Below, piece by piece: positions 18,701 through 26,982 of a DNA stretch of 64,000 nucleotides. The notes under the pieces were generated by a model, which saw only the letters and a list, made by a program, of their open reading frames with translations, was not told the origin of the DNA and did not search any database. The stretch's first letter is position 1; each line of letters opens with the position of its first letter. The DNA comes from BACL14 sp964453595 (GTDB taxonomy: Bacteria; Pseudomonadota; Gammaproteobacteria; Burkholderiales; Methylophilaceae). Location of the stretch: positions 1 through 64,000 of the forward strand of contig CAYVOQ010000004.1 of assembly GCA_964453595.1 (NCBI GenBank), in the 5' to 3' direction. Position numbers and translations under genes: made by a program.

Positions 18701-18948
18701 GGCTTTTCAGCTTTAATAATTTTCTCTAGAACCTGCCATTGGATCGGTTCAATATAAGTTGCATCTGCAAGATTTGGGTCTGTCATAATCGTCGCAGGGT
18801 TGGAATTCACCAAAATAATACGATAACCCTCTTCCTTGAGTGCTTTGCATGCTTGAGCGCCTGAGTAATCAAATTCGCAAGCTTGTCCAATGACGATCGG
18901 TCCAGCACCAATGATTAAAATAGATTTTATATCCGTTCGCTTCGCCAA
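15754..18948 (-). CDS. carB: Carbamoyl-phosphate synthase large subunit
   Basis: A 1064-residue CarB making carbamoyl phosphate for arginine and pyrimidines from bicarbonate, ammonia and two ATP. Two homologous ATP-grasp halves are present. The first opens ILIIGAGPIVIGQACEFDYSG and the second IMILGGGPNRIGQGIEFDYC at about residue 555. The C-terminal MGS-like allosteric domain begins around residue 930. It starts one base after the carA stop. Ammonia is channelled from CarA. The carbamoyltransferase at 34293-36014 would use the same product. Confidence 0.98.
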   Translation of the reverse strand: MAKRTDIKSILIIGAGPIVIGQACEFDYSGAQACKALKEEGYRIILVNSNPATIMTDPNLADATYIEPIQWQVLEKIIKAEKPDAILPTMGGQTALNCALDLDKHGILEKYKVQLIGASKEAIDKAEDRELFKEAMKNIGLESARSAVAHSMEEAYQVQASIGYPAIIRPSFTMGGSGGGIAYNKEEFTEICERGLDASPTNELLIEESLLGWKEYEMEVVRDKNDNCIIVCSIENLDPMGVHTGDSITVAPAQTLTDKEYQIMRNASLNVLREIGVETGGSNVQFSINPKDGRMVVIEMNPRVSRSSALASKATGFPIAKIAAKLAVGYTLDELKNDITGGQTPASFEPSIDYVVTKVPRFAFEKFPQANSRLTTQMKSVGEVMAIGRTFQESFQKALRGLEIGMNGLNSKTNSKDEILAELRQPGPERIWYLADAFRIGMSIDEVYAESKIDYWFLHQIFELIEIEEEIKSSTLEKMNKSFLLNLKRKGFSDARIAELINAKEADVFEYRHKNKILPIYKRVDTCAAEFETSTAYMYSSYDEECEAAVTNNKKIMILGGGPNRIGQGIEFDYCCVHAAYALKEAGYETIMVNCNPETVSTDYDTSDRLYFEPVTLEDVLEIVRIENPDGVIVQYGGQTPLKLARDLKKNGVKIIGTSPESIDDAEDRERFQKIINDLKLKQPPNRTARSSDQAIKLAEEIGYPLVVRPSYVLGGRAMEIVHEQEDLIRYMNEAVKVSNDSPVLLDRFLNDAQEIDVDAISDGEDVVVGGIMQHIEEAGVHSGDSACSLPPFDLSQSIQDEMIAQTKQLAKALKVKGLMNIQFALKGKDIYVLEVNPRASRTVPFVSKAIGRPLAKIAAKVMIGETLKTQKFIKEIKPKFFSVKEAVFPFIKFPGVDTILGPEMKSTGEVMGVGSTFAEAFIKSQLGSSMVLPRGGKAFLSVKKEDYKKIVSIAKALDKLGFSLVATDGTARAIRSEGLDVERINKVTQGRPHIVDMIKNREIDFIVNVTEDKQAIADSYTIRRNALQNKITYYTTIAGAHAACVGMAFGDNITVSSLQSLHA

Positions 18949-20082
18949 TTAATTTCCTTTATCTTTCATAAGATGAATAAATTGATCAAACAAATAGCTC
19001 ATTTCTGTTGGACCCGGGCTTGCTTCAGGGTGACCCTGAAAACTAAATCCTAAATTATTTTTTAGCTTTATGCCTTGAATGGTGCCATCGAATAAAGAAC
19101 GATGGGTTAACTCTACATTATCTGGGATACTATCTTCATCAACCGTAAACCCATGATTTTGACTGGTAATAAAAACTTTTTTTGTTTTAAGGTCCTGAAC
19201 TGGATGATTTGCACCATGGTGACCAAATTTCATTTTTTTAGTTTTAGCGCCAGAAGCAAGGGCAAGCAATTGATGTCCTAAACAAATGCCAAATAAAGGT
19301 ATTTGCTTATTGATCAAAACTTGAATATTTTCGATCGCATAAGAACAAGGCTCTGGGTCGCCAGGTCCATTTGATAAAAACACGCCATCAGGATTTAACT
19401 TTAAGACTTCTTCAGCTTTCATGGTTGCTGGCACCACAGTGACATCACAACCTCTTGAAGTTAGCATACGTAAAATATTTTTTTTGACGCCAAAGTCATA
19501 AGCAACAACTTTGAAGGTTTTTTTAACACTACTTTGAAAACCATTCTGAAGAGACCATTCCCCTTCATCAAAATTATAGCTTTCTTTTGTAGTCACTACT
19601 TTAGCGAGATCAAGGCCTACCATTTCTGTGGCATTTTTAAACAAATCTTTATGATCTATATTTGTTAAGTCTTGGGTCACAATAACACCAGTCTGAGCGC
19701 CAAATTTTCTAATATGTCGCGTGAGCTTTCGAGTATCTATATCGGATATTGCAGCAATTTGGTGTTTTTTTAAGAAAGAAGATAAATCTTGAGTGTTTCT
19801 AAAATTCGATGCTACTGCTGATAGGTCTTTGATTATCAATCCTTTAACATAGACTTTTTCAGACTCGAAGTCTTCCAAATTCGTGCCTACATTACCAATA
19901 TGAGGGTATGTTAGCGTTACAATCTGCTCTGAATATGATGGGTCCGTTAGTATTTCTTGATAACCAGAAATGGAAGTATTAAATACCACTTCACCCACTG
20001 AATTATGACTTGCCCCAAATGACTTTCCATGGAACTCAGTTCCATCTTTTAAGATTAATATAGCCGGTTGGGAATCCGACAA
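18949..20082 (-). CDS. carA: Carbamoyl-phosphate synthase small subunit
   Basis: A 377-residue glutaminase subunit that feeds ammonia to CarB. The class I amidotransferase triad is visible: nucleophile Cys in GICLGHQLLALASG, and His and Glu in FQGHPEASPGP. The start is TTG at 20082, with AAGGAG six bases upstream. No better ATG gives the family start ILILKDGTEFHGKSFG. The ribosome binding site lies in a potential hairpin (20084-20121). It follows dapB by 99 bases in the same direction. Confidence 0.97.
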   Translation of the reverse strand: MSDSQPAILILKDGTEFHGKSFGASHNSVGEVVFNTSISGYQEILTDPSYSEQIVTLTYPHIGNVGTNLEDFESEKVYVKGLIIKDLSAVASNFRNTQDLSSFLKKHQIAAISDIDTRKLTRHIRKFGAQTGVIVTQDLTNIDHKDLFKNATEMVGLDLAKVVTTKESYNFDEGEWSLQNGFQSSVKKTFKVVAYDFGVKKNILRMLTSRGCDVTVVPATMKAEEVLKLNPDGVFLSNGPGDPEPCSYAIENIQVLINKQIPLFGICLGHQLLALASGAKTKKMKFGHHGANHPVQDLKTKKVFITSQNHGFTVDEDSIPDNVELTHRSLFDGTIQGIKLKNNLGFSFQGHPEASPGPTEMSYLFDQFIHLMKDKGN

Positions 20083-20083
20083 A

Positions 20084-20121
20084 AAACACTCCTTAATTTA
20101 TTATTTTTATTCGGGGTGTTT
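20084..20121 (-). promoter_or_regulatory. Possible hairpin covering the carA ribosome binding site
   Basis: In the carA message AAACACCCC (20121-20113) can pair over nine positions (one G-U) with GGAGTGTTT (20092-20084), with a 20-base AT-rich loop. The second arm contains the GGAG of the carA ribosome site, and a T run follows it. It could act as a translational brake or a weak terminator. The pairing is seen; any role is inferred. Confidence 0.35.
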
Positions 20122-20181
20122 AAAAGAAAACTTTCAAACTACAAGATTATACGTGATAAACATTCATTTACCAAATCGCAT

Positions 20182-20988
20182 TTATTTTAGACCTAAAACA
20201 TCACGCATATCAAACAAACCATCTGAGTGCGTGACAATATATTCAGCTGCTTTTATTGCACCTGCAGCAAAGTTAGCACGATCAGTTGCTTTATGGACCA
20301 ACTCGACTCGCTCACCTTTGCCGGCAAATAAAACCGTATGTTCTCCAACAATATCGCCTGCTCTTACAGTGGAAAATCCAATTTCCTTTTGTTGCCTTAC
20401 TTCATTGCGTCCATGACGTGTATAAACTGCATGGTCAGCCAATTTAATTTTCATACCATCCGCAGCAGCCTGGCCTAACCTTAAGGCAGTTCCTGATGGT
20501 GCATCCACTTTATGTTTATGATGTGCCTCTATGACTTCAATATCGTATTCATTTCCCAAAACTGCAGCGGCTTTTTCAACAAGCGATATTAAAACATTTA
20601 CCCCAACGCTCATATTTGGCGCAAAACAGACTGGTATATGTTGACTTGCTTCGTGAATTATTTTTTCTTCTTCCTTATTAAAACCAGTTGTACCAATAAC
20701 ATGTGCGGTCTTGTTACTTTTTGAAATTTCAAGGTAACTTAAAGTTGCCTCTGGCCTTGTAAAGTCAATGACAACATCCGACTGCTCAATTGCTTCCTTA
20801 AAATTATCTGAAATATTAATACCTGTTTTTAAGCCTAATTTAAGTCCTACTTCGTCACCAAAACCTTCAGCACTTGCTAAATCAATAGCCGCATGTAAAT
20901 CGAGCACTTCACTTAAAAAAACAGACTGAATTAAAGCTTGTCCCATTTTGCCCGAGGCACCCACTACTGTAGTTTTGTATTTTTTCAT
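20182..20988 (-). CDS. dapB: 4-hydroxy-tetrahydrodipicolinate reductase
   Basis: A 268-residue DapB, reducing the product of DapA with NAD(P)H in lysine and diaminopimelate synthesis. The Rossmann motif is VVGASGKMGQALIQS. The substrate loop is EAHHKHKVDAPSGTALRLG, which includes the catalytic His and Lys residues. Its length equals the E. coli enzyme range (273). It follows bamE by 4 bases, and bamE-dapB-carA-carB forms a recurring order in betaproteobacteria. Confidence 0.97.
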   Translation of the reverse strand: MKKYKTTVVGASGKMGQALIQSVFLSEVLDLHAAIDLASAEGFGDEVGLKLGLKTGINISDNFKEAIEQSDVVIDFTRPEATLSYLEISKSNKTAHVIGTTGFNKEEEKIIHEASQHIPVCFAPNMSVGVNVLISLVEKAAAVLGNEYDIEVIEAHHKHKVDAPSGTALRLGQAAADGMKIKLADHAVYTRHGRNEVRQQKEIGFSTVRAGDIVGEHTVLFAGKGERVELVHKATDRANFAAGAIKAAEYIVTHSDGLFDMRDVLGLK

Positions 20989-20992
20989 TTAC

Positions 20993-21790
20993 TTAAAATC
21001 CTATTTTTTCTAGCAACAAATCAAAATAAGCTGGGTCACTCTCATCTGGAAGTGAATCAATAATATCTTGGCGAATTGCTTCGTTGATAGATTCATTTTC
21101 ATTGATTTGAAATTCTTTTTCAACTGGCTGTTCATTTTTAGGTAAACTTTCATCTACTCTATTTTTTGTTGTATCTTGCAATTTCATTTCTTTCTCTTCA
21201 GCCTTGGAGGGCTTTTGAAGCTCTTCTTTTAATTCTCTATCGCTCTCAATTGTTTCTTTTATTTCAGTTTTTTGAACCGCCTTATCTTCTGTCGCTATGG
21301 GCTTATCAGCTTCATCGTCGTCCCAGAATTTAAATCTTTGCAGCAATGATTTTTTGTTTTTCTCATCTTTTTTATAATCTTCTTCCGTAATTGTGATTAC
21401 TTTAGACTGCTCTTCAAACTCAGCTCCGATTAAAATCTCTTCTTTATTTAATTTTTCCCCTTTAATATCAAACAACTGATCATCTTTAAAATAAACAACC
21501 ACATGCCTTTCTTCAACCAATTTTTCATTTTTCATAAGTTTATAGACGTAATCCCAGCGGTCTTGATGAAATGAATCTTGTATTAATGGAGTTCCTAGAA
21601 CAAAACGCACTTGTTTTTTAGTCATGCTTGGTTTTAGACGCATGAGCATTTTGTTATCAATGACATTGCCTTGCTGAACATCTAATTTGTATATTTTGGA
21701 CTTAAAGTAATCTACTGGGTTAGCAATCTTTTCAGCCGTAGAACAGGAAAACAAGAAGAATATTAAACTCGCTATTAGAAGTTTTTGCAT
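20993..21790 (-). CDS. bamE: Outer-membrane assembly lipoprotein BamE with long acidic tail
   Basis: A lipoprotein component of the BAM complex that folds outer-membrane beta barrels. The start MQKLLIASL (21790) gives a short lipoprotein signal with lipobox LFSC (Cys16); in-frame ATGs at 21802 or 21805 would only lengthen the n-region. The SmpA/OmlA domain occupies about residues 25-110, with LKPSMTKKQVRFVLGTPLIQD as its hallmark. Beyond it are about 150 residues rich in Glu, Lys and Asp with no recognised fold, more than in the roughly 113-residue E. coli BamE. It is divergent from fur, 67 bases away. Confidence 0.88.
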   Translation of the reverse strand: MQKLLIASLIFFLFSCSTAEKIANPVDYFKSKIYKLDVQQGNVIDNKMLMRLKPSMTKKQVRFVLGTPLIQDSFHQDRWDYVYKLMKNEKLVEERHVVVYFKDDQLFDIKGEKLNKEEILIGAEFEEQSKVITITEEDYKKDEKNKKSLLQRFKFWDDDEADKPIATEDKAVQKTEIKETIESDRELKEELQKPSKAEEKEMKLQDTTKNRVDESLPKNEQPVEKEFQINENESINEAIRQDIIDSLPDESDPAYFDLLLEKIGF

Positions 21791-21857
21791 TATATTTATT
21801 TGCATCAGACTCAAAAGAGTTTTATATTACATTAAAAATTCAAATTACAGAAAACAT

Positions 21858-22283
21858 ATGGAAGAACATATTAATCTAAAAAAATCTGGCTTAAAGGCAA
21901 CCATACCGCGTCTTAAAGTTTTAGATATCTTTGAAAATAACAAGGATAAACATTTATCCGCTGAAGATATATACAAAATAATGATTAATGGTGGCGAAGA
22001 AATTGGCTTGGCTACTGTGTATCGTGTGTTAACTCAATTTGAGCAAGCGGGCATTTTAGTTCGACATCACTTTGAAAGCGGTAAAGCAGTATACGAATTG
22101 AATGAAGAATCTCATCACGATCATATTGTTTGTCTCCAATGTGGATTTGTAGACGAATTTGTTGACCCAGAAATCGAGGCAAAACAAAATGAGATCGCTG
22201 CTAAAAGAGGGTTTTCAATTATTGATCACTCTCTATATATTTACGCTGATTGCAAAAAAGAAAATTGTCCAAATAAAAAATAA
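21858..22283 (+). CDS. fur: Ferric uptake regulator Fur
   Basis: A 141-residue Fur, an Fe(II)-responsive repressor of iron uptake genes. The N-terminal winged helix includes EEIGLATVYRVLTQFEQAGI, the DNA-recognition helix. The metal and dimerisation domain holds SHHDHIVCLQCG and the C-terminal CKKENCPNK, two Cys pairs typical of Fur rather than Zur. It is divergent from bamE, a standard betaproteobacterial arrangement. I saw no clear Fur box in the 67-base gap. It ends against convergent recN without any space. Confidence 0.95.
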   Translation: MEEHINLKKSGLKATIPRLKVLDIFENNKDKHLSAEDIYKIMINGGEEIGLATVYRVLTQFEQAGILVRHHFESGKAVYELNEESHHDHIVCLQCGFVDEFVDPEIEAKQNEIAAKRGFSIIDHSLYIYADCKKENCPNKK

Positions 22284-23930
22284 TTAAACTAACATTTCCT
22301 TAGCAACCTCAAGAGTATTTTCGGTAATATCAATACCTCCAAGCATTCTCGCAATTTCAGTGACTCGCTCATTTACATCTAATTTTTTTATTTCAGAAAT
22401 AATCTCGTCTTGTTCCGACTTTTTCGTAACTTTAAAATGATGATCAGCTTTGGCGGCAACCTGAGCAAGATGGGTAATTGAAAAAACCTGCTGCTCCTTA
22501 CCCAAATCTCTCAATAATCCACCTACCACCTCAGCAACTCCCCCCCCAATACCAACATCAACCTCATCAAAAATCATAACTGGCGTATTGGTGTTTTTGG
22601 CTGAAGCAACTCTAATGGCGAGACTGATTCTGGATAACTCTCCGCCAGATGCTACTTTAGCCATTGGTAACAAATCGGCACCTTTGAATGGCGCAATGTC
22701 AAAAGTAAAATCATCAAACCCAAACTGACTCGGATTGCCTTCAGTTATGCTAATGTTAAATAATGCGTCTTGAAACGACAATTGGTTTAGATATTCGGTA
22801 ATTAACTTTGATAACTCACTTGCTGCCTCTTTTCTTAGATTTGAGACTTCGGCAGCAAGTTGCATATAAGATTCTTTTTTTTCTTTTTCTTGCTGAATGA
22901 AATCATTGTCTGAAAAAGCCAAAGCAAGCTCTTCATGTCTTTTTTTTGCCTCCAATTGATCCTGCTCAATATCCTTGAAATCAATTCTGTATTTTCTAGA
23001 AAAATCATAGACTCTCTGAATAAACGACTCCAACTCACCTCTTCGAGATTCATTGCTGTCAGACTTGCTAATTAAATTATTAATCGTGCGGGATAATTCA
23101 CTCAAACCCACCTCAAGGGATAAAATCAATTCAGATTCTTTTTCAAGCTGGCTATTAATCTGCATCGCTTCTGAAAGTAATTTAGACAAATCTCTCATTT
23201 GCCTGTTAATTGAATAGTCATCAGCATCGATTAGCTCATTGCATTTTTGCAAAATTCCAATTAATTCATCTCCACGAGTGAGCATCTTAAATTCATTTTG
23301 AACCTCCTCCCACTCCGCAAAAGAAAAATTCAAACCTTCCAGGTCTTTTAATTTACTGTCTAAATCTGAAAACTCTTGCTGCATTTTTTCTGCATTTTTT
23401 TCAAAGTCTGTTTTTAGCTTTAATATTTTTTGCCACTCTCTATAAGCAGCCTTTACCTCATTTACCGAATTCGTTAAATTTGCATAGTTGTCAACGATAT
23501 CTCTTTGCACATCATTTTTAGTTAGAGAATGATGTGAGTTTTGGCTATAAATATCAATTAATTCATCTGCTATATCTTTTAGTGAGCCTATCGGGCAAGG
23601 CGTCGAATTTATATAAGCTTTTGATTTACCATCAGGACTGATAACCCTTCTAAGCATCACTTCATCCCCTGATTCAAAATCATGATCTTTCAGCCAGGTC
23701 TGAAGATATAAGTTATTTTTTATATCAAACACCGCCACTATGTCGGCTTTTTCATAGCCCTTACGAACTAGATTTGATTCGCTGCGTTGTCCGAGCGCTA
23801 GAGATAATGCATCAATCAATATTGACTTTCCTGCCCCAGTTTCTCCAGTCAAGGCAATAAACCCCTTATCAAACTCTAAATCGAGTTGATTCACGATCAC
23901 ATAATTATTTATTGTTAATTGTTGTAACAA
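22284..23930 (-). CDS. recN: DNA repair protein RecN
   Basis: A 548-residue SMC-like ATPase involved in double-strand break repair. Walker A is GETGAGKS near residue 30. A long coiled-coil middle (about 150-370) follows. The C-terminal half has the ABC signature ASGGELSRISLAIR and Walker B PVMIFDEVDVGIGG. The length fits (553 in E. coli). It follows nadK by 3 bases, probably in one transcript. No LexA box was evident before nadK. Confidence 0.96.
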   Translation of the reverse strand: MLQQLTINNYVIVNQLDLEFDKGFIALTGETGAGKSILIDALSLALGQRSESNLVRKGYEKADIVAVFDIKNNLYLQTWLKDHDFESGDEVMLRRVISPDGKSKAYINSTPCPIGSLKDIADELIDIYSQNSHHSLTKNDVQRDIVDNYANLTNSVNEVKAAYREWQKILKLKTDFEKNAEKMQQEFSDLDSKLKDLEGLNFSFAEWEEVQNEFKMLTRGDELIGILQKCNELIDADDYSINRQMRDLSKLLSEAMQINSQLEKESELILSLEVGLSELSRTINNLISKSDSNESRRGELESFIQRVYDFSRKYRIDFKDIEQDQLEAKKRHEELALAFSDNDFIQQEKEKKESYMQLAAEVSNLRKEAASELSKLITEYLNQLSFQDALFNISITEGNPSQFGFDDFTFDIAPFKGADLLPMAKVASGGELSRISLAIRVASAKNTNTPVMIFDEVDVGIGGGVAEVVGGLLRDLGKEQQVFSITHLAQVAAKADHHFKVTKKSEQDEIISEIKKLDVNERVTEIARMLGGIDITENTLEVAKEMLV

Positions 23931-23933
23931 AAA

Positions 23934-24794
23934 TTAACCCCAATTAAGCTTTTTGCGGAGCATCTCAAAATAACAATAATCTTGAGGATGCAAAATAGAA
24001 ATAAAGTTCTTTGATTTACTAATTACAATCAAATCATTTGTATTAAGTGGGAATTTAATTTGGCCATCAACACTCACATAACCCTCATCCATCTCAATTA
24101 CCCTTGCCGCTATTTCATGATTTGCATTTATTGCAATTGGACGATTACTTAATGTATGTGGGCTGATTGGCACAATTGATATTGCATCTAATTCTGGATG
24201 TAAAATTGGTCCGCCAGCAGATAACGCATACGCCGTTGTCCCAGTTGGAGTTGATACAATAACGCCATCAGAACGTTGCCGATGTAAAAAACGATTATTG
24301 ACCGTCAAATCCAGCTCAATTAATCTTGACCCACTTTTAATGACGATATCATTTAATGCTTCTGATTGATAAATAATCTTAGACTTTCTAAATACTTTTG
24401 CTTCAAGAAGGATTCTTTTATCTTCTTTAAATGAGCCTTTAAAAATTTGCTTCAAAGCATTTTCCATCTCAATAATACTTAGATCAGCTAAAAATCCAAA
24501 CCGCCCGTGATTAATACCAACCATAGGAATTTTTTGGTGAGCAATCACACGACCAACACCTAACATCGTTCCATCGCCACCCAAAATGATAGCCAAATCT
24601 ACATTACCTAAATTGTCTAGCTTTGCTATCTCTGACAAATTTAAATCAAATTGTTTATTAGTCTTTTCCTCAATAACAACTTCAAGATTATTATTTTTTA
24701 GGAAGCTTACAAGATGAATTAATTTTTCTTTAAAATTAGAATCTATTTTTAAATTATTATATTTGCCAATAACGGCTATTTTCTTAATATTCAT
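23934..24794 (-). CDS. nadK: NAD kinase
   Basis: A 286-residue NAD kinase making NADP. The GGDGT motif is in LAIILGGDGTMLGVG. NHGRFGFLAD and the glycine-rich GTTAYALSAGGPILHP are also present. The start MNIKKIAVIGKY at 24794 is preferred over an in-frame extension to 24848, because the family begins at this strand and the extension would fill the promoter gap to hrcA. It is divergent from hrcA and followed by recN. Confidence 0.95.
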   Translation of the reverse strand: MNIKKIAVIGKYNNLKIDSNFKEKLIHLVSFLKNNNLEVVIEEKTNKQFDLNLSEIAKLDNLGNVDLAIILGGDGTMLGVGRVIAHQKIPMVGINHGRFGFLADLSIIEMENALKQIFKGSFKEDKRILLEAKVFRKSKIIYQSEALNDIVIKSGSRLIELDLTVNNRFLHRQRSDGVIVSTPTGTTAYALSAGGPILHPELDAISIVPISPHTLSNRPIAINANHEIAARVIEMDEGYVSVDGQIKFPLNTNDLIVISKSKNFISILHPQDYCYFEMLRKKLNWG

Positions 24795-24879
24795 CTTTGT
24801 GTAAATATCGTGCTCATTTTTAATGTTATATAATAATGCAATCCACAAAGAATATATAGTTAACTAGCATTACTAAAAT

Positions 24880-25875
24880 ATGGACATCAGGTCGCAACAA
24901 TTATTGAAAATAATAATTAATCAGCATATAGCGGATGGAAATCCGGTTGGATCAAAAAAACTATCTGACACCTCGGGCCTTGATTTAAGTCCAGCTAGCA
25001 TCAGAAATATCATGAAAAATTTGGAGGATGAAGGTTTTATTGCTAGCCCCCACACCTCAGCAGGCCGAGTGCCAACAAAAAAAGGTTATCGCTTTTTCGT
25101 TGATACGCTAATCGCTTTTAAGGAGCCAAGCAAAGGCCAATTAGAGATGATTGAACAACAAATCAATATGCAATCAAATATCAATTCATCCGTCTCAGAA
25201 ACCTTATCAAAACTCACTCACCATGCTGGCTTGATCATAGCCCCAAAATCCAAAAAATCTACTTTCCAGCACATTGAATTTATCTCTCTTGGAAAAGATA
25301 AAATTTTGGCAATTCTAGTCACACATGATCAAAAAATAGTTAATAAAATATTACCTGTAACAGAGAATTTTTCAGCTTCAGAACTAATTGAGTTTTCAAA
25401 TTACCTAACAAAAAACTATCAAGGCTTAACTTTAGAAGAAGCTCAAGAAAAGCTTAATTATGAAATTCAACAGACAAGAAGCAAAATGGTAGAGCTAATG
25501 AAGTCAGCTATAGAAAATTCCAATAATGATGAGGAAAATATTTTTATTAGTGGAAAAGAAAATTTAATTGATGACACAGAACTTTCAAGAGATCTTAATG
25601 GCTTAAAAAAAATTATTGCTATTTTTGATAAAAAACAAGCGCTCCTTAAATTACTTGAAAAAAGCCAAAATACAAATGGGGTGCAAATTTTTATTGGCGA
25701 AGAATCAGGCTATCAGGGTCTCGACGAATGTAGTGTGATTACATCTCCATACAAAATCGATGGGGAAATTATTGGAACACTTGGAGTCATTGGGCCCACA
25801 AGAATGGCTTATGAAAGAATTATTCCAATTGTAGATATCACTGCTAAACTGTTAAGCAATATTAACCTTAAATAA
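24880..25875 (+). CDS. hrcA: Heat-inducible transcription repressor HrcA
   Basis: A 331-residue HrcA, the repressor that binds CIRCE operators and is kept active by GroEL in bacteria where it has been studied. The N-terminal winged helix includes GNPVGSKKLSDTSGLDLSPASIRNIM, followed by HTSAGRVPTKKGYRFFVD. The C-terminal sensor and dimer domain ends with GPTRMAYERIIPIVD. No CIRCE lies in front of hrcA itself. The only CIRCE in the window is before rpoH at 49974-50000, and groESL is not present here. It is separated from hemH by 3 bases. Confidence 0.96.
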   Translation: MDIRSQQLLKIIINQHIADGNPVGSKKLSDTSGLDLSPASIRNIMKNLEDEGFIASPHTSAGRVPTKKGYRFFVDTLIAFKEPSKGQLEMIEQQINMQSNINSSVSETLSKLTHHAGLIIAPKSKKSTFQHIEFISLGKDKILAILVTHDQKIVNKILPVTENFSASELIEFSNYLTKNYQGLTLEEAQEKLNYEIQQTRSKMVELMKSAIENSNNDEENIFISGKENLIDDTELSRDLNGLKKIIAIFDKKQALLKLLEKSQNTNGVQIFIGEESGYQGLDECSVITSPYKIDGEIIGTLGVIGPTRMAYERIIPIVDITAKLLSNINLK

Positions 25876-25878
25876 TCT

Positions 25879-26982
25879 ATGGCATACTTTCACAAAGAAC
25901 CTAAATTTGAACATGGGCAACAGGCTAAAATTGGTATCCTACTTAGCAATTTAGGGACTCCAGACGCTCCTAATAAAAAAGCTTTAAGAAAATATCTACA
26001 ACAATTTCTAATGGATCGAAGAGTTGTCGAAATCCCTCGATTCATATGGTGTTGGATATTGCACTGCATTATTTTAGTTTTCCGGCCCGCTGCAAGCGCA
26101 AAAAAATATAAATCCATATGGACAAAAGAAGGATCGCCACTCAAGGTCAATCTTGCCAAACAAGCAGACGCTTTAAAAAAGATTATTTTAAAAACAACTA
26201 AACAGCCCATTGTAGTTGAATATGGTATGAGCTATGGCTCACCCTCAATTGCAAAAGCTGTTGACGCTCTCAAAGCAGATGGCTGCAATAAAATTCTTTT
26301 TTTTCCGCTTTACCCTCAGTACGCATCATCTTCCACCGGAGCTGGGCTTGATGCATTATTTAAAAAACTAATAAAGACAAGAAATATTCCAGAGATTAGA
26401 ATAATTAAACATTATCATGACTACCCCCAATATATAAAGGCACTGAAGGAATCAGTGCTCCAGTTCTGGAAAAAGAACGGTAAACCACAAAAGTTAATCA
26501 TAAGCTTTCATGGGACTCCAGTTAAGTCGTTATACGATGGAGACCCTTATCATTGTGAATGTCTCAAAACGGGTCGACTTTTAGCTGAGTCTTTAAAGCT
26601 AAACGAATCTGAATATACAATTTGTTTTCAATCTAGATTTGGTAACGCAAAGTGGCTTCAGCCCTACTTCGCAAACACAATTGAACAGCTAGCAAAAGAT
26701 AAAATAGAAAATATCCATGTTATTTGCCCTGGTTTTTCAAGCGACTGTCTTGAAACCTTAGAGGAAATTAATATTGAAGGTAAAGATATTTTTTTAAAAA
26801 ATGGTGGTAAGAGATATTCATACATTCCGGCGTTGAATGACAATAAAATCTGGATAGAATCTATGTGGGATCTATGTCAAAAAAATCTCCAGGGCTGGTT
26901 ACTCAAAAGCTACAATGAAAAAACTGAAAAAATCAAGAATATGAAAACTCTTAAAGAGTTTAATAAGGTCAAAAGCAAATGA
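25879..26982 (+). CDS. hemH: Ferrochelatase
   Basis: A 367-residue ferrochelatase inserting iron into protoporphyrin IX, the last step of haem synthesis. Recognisable parts are GILLSNLGTPDAPNKKALR near the start, FPLYPQYASSSTGA, LIISFHGTPVK with the catalytic His, and ICPGFSSDCLETLEEINIE near the C terminus. The length is that of proteobacterial HemH with a short basic tail. It overlaps hldD by 4 bases and follows hrcA closely, so haem, heptose and heat-shock repressor genes may share a transcript. Confidence 0.96.
   Translation: MAYFHKEPKFEHGQQAKIGILLSNLGTPDAPNKKALRKYLQQFLMDRRVVEIPRFIWCWILHCIILVFRPAASAKKYKSIWTKEGSPLKVNLAKQADALKKIILKTTKQPIVVEYGMSYGSPSIAKAVDALKADGCNKILFFPLYPQYASSSTGAGLDALFKKLIKTRNIPEIRIIKHYHDYPQYIKALKESVLQFWKKNGKPQKLIISFHGTPVKSLYDGDPYHCECLKTGRLLAESLKLNESEYTICFQSRFGNAKWLQPYFANTIEQLAKDKIENIHVICPGFSSDCLETLEEINIEGKDIFLKNGGKRYSYIPALNDNKIWIESMWDLCQKNLQGWLLKSYNEKTEKIKNMKTLKEFNKVKSK

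Noticed and set aside
21791..21857. Fur box between bamE and fur
   Set aside because: I looked for GATAATGATAATCATTATC-like repeats and found only generic AT-rich sequence.
24795..24848. N-terminal extension of nadK
   Set aside because: It would use up most of the hrcA-nadK promoter gap, and the family begins at MNIKKIAVIG.
24795..24879. CIRCE element in front of hrcA
   Set aside because: No TTAGCACTC or GAGTGCTAA arms occur there; the only CIRCE seen is before rpoH.
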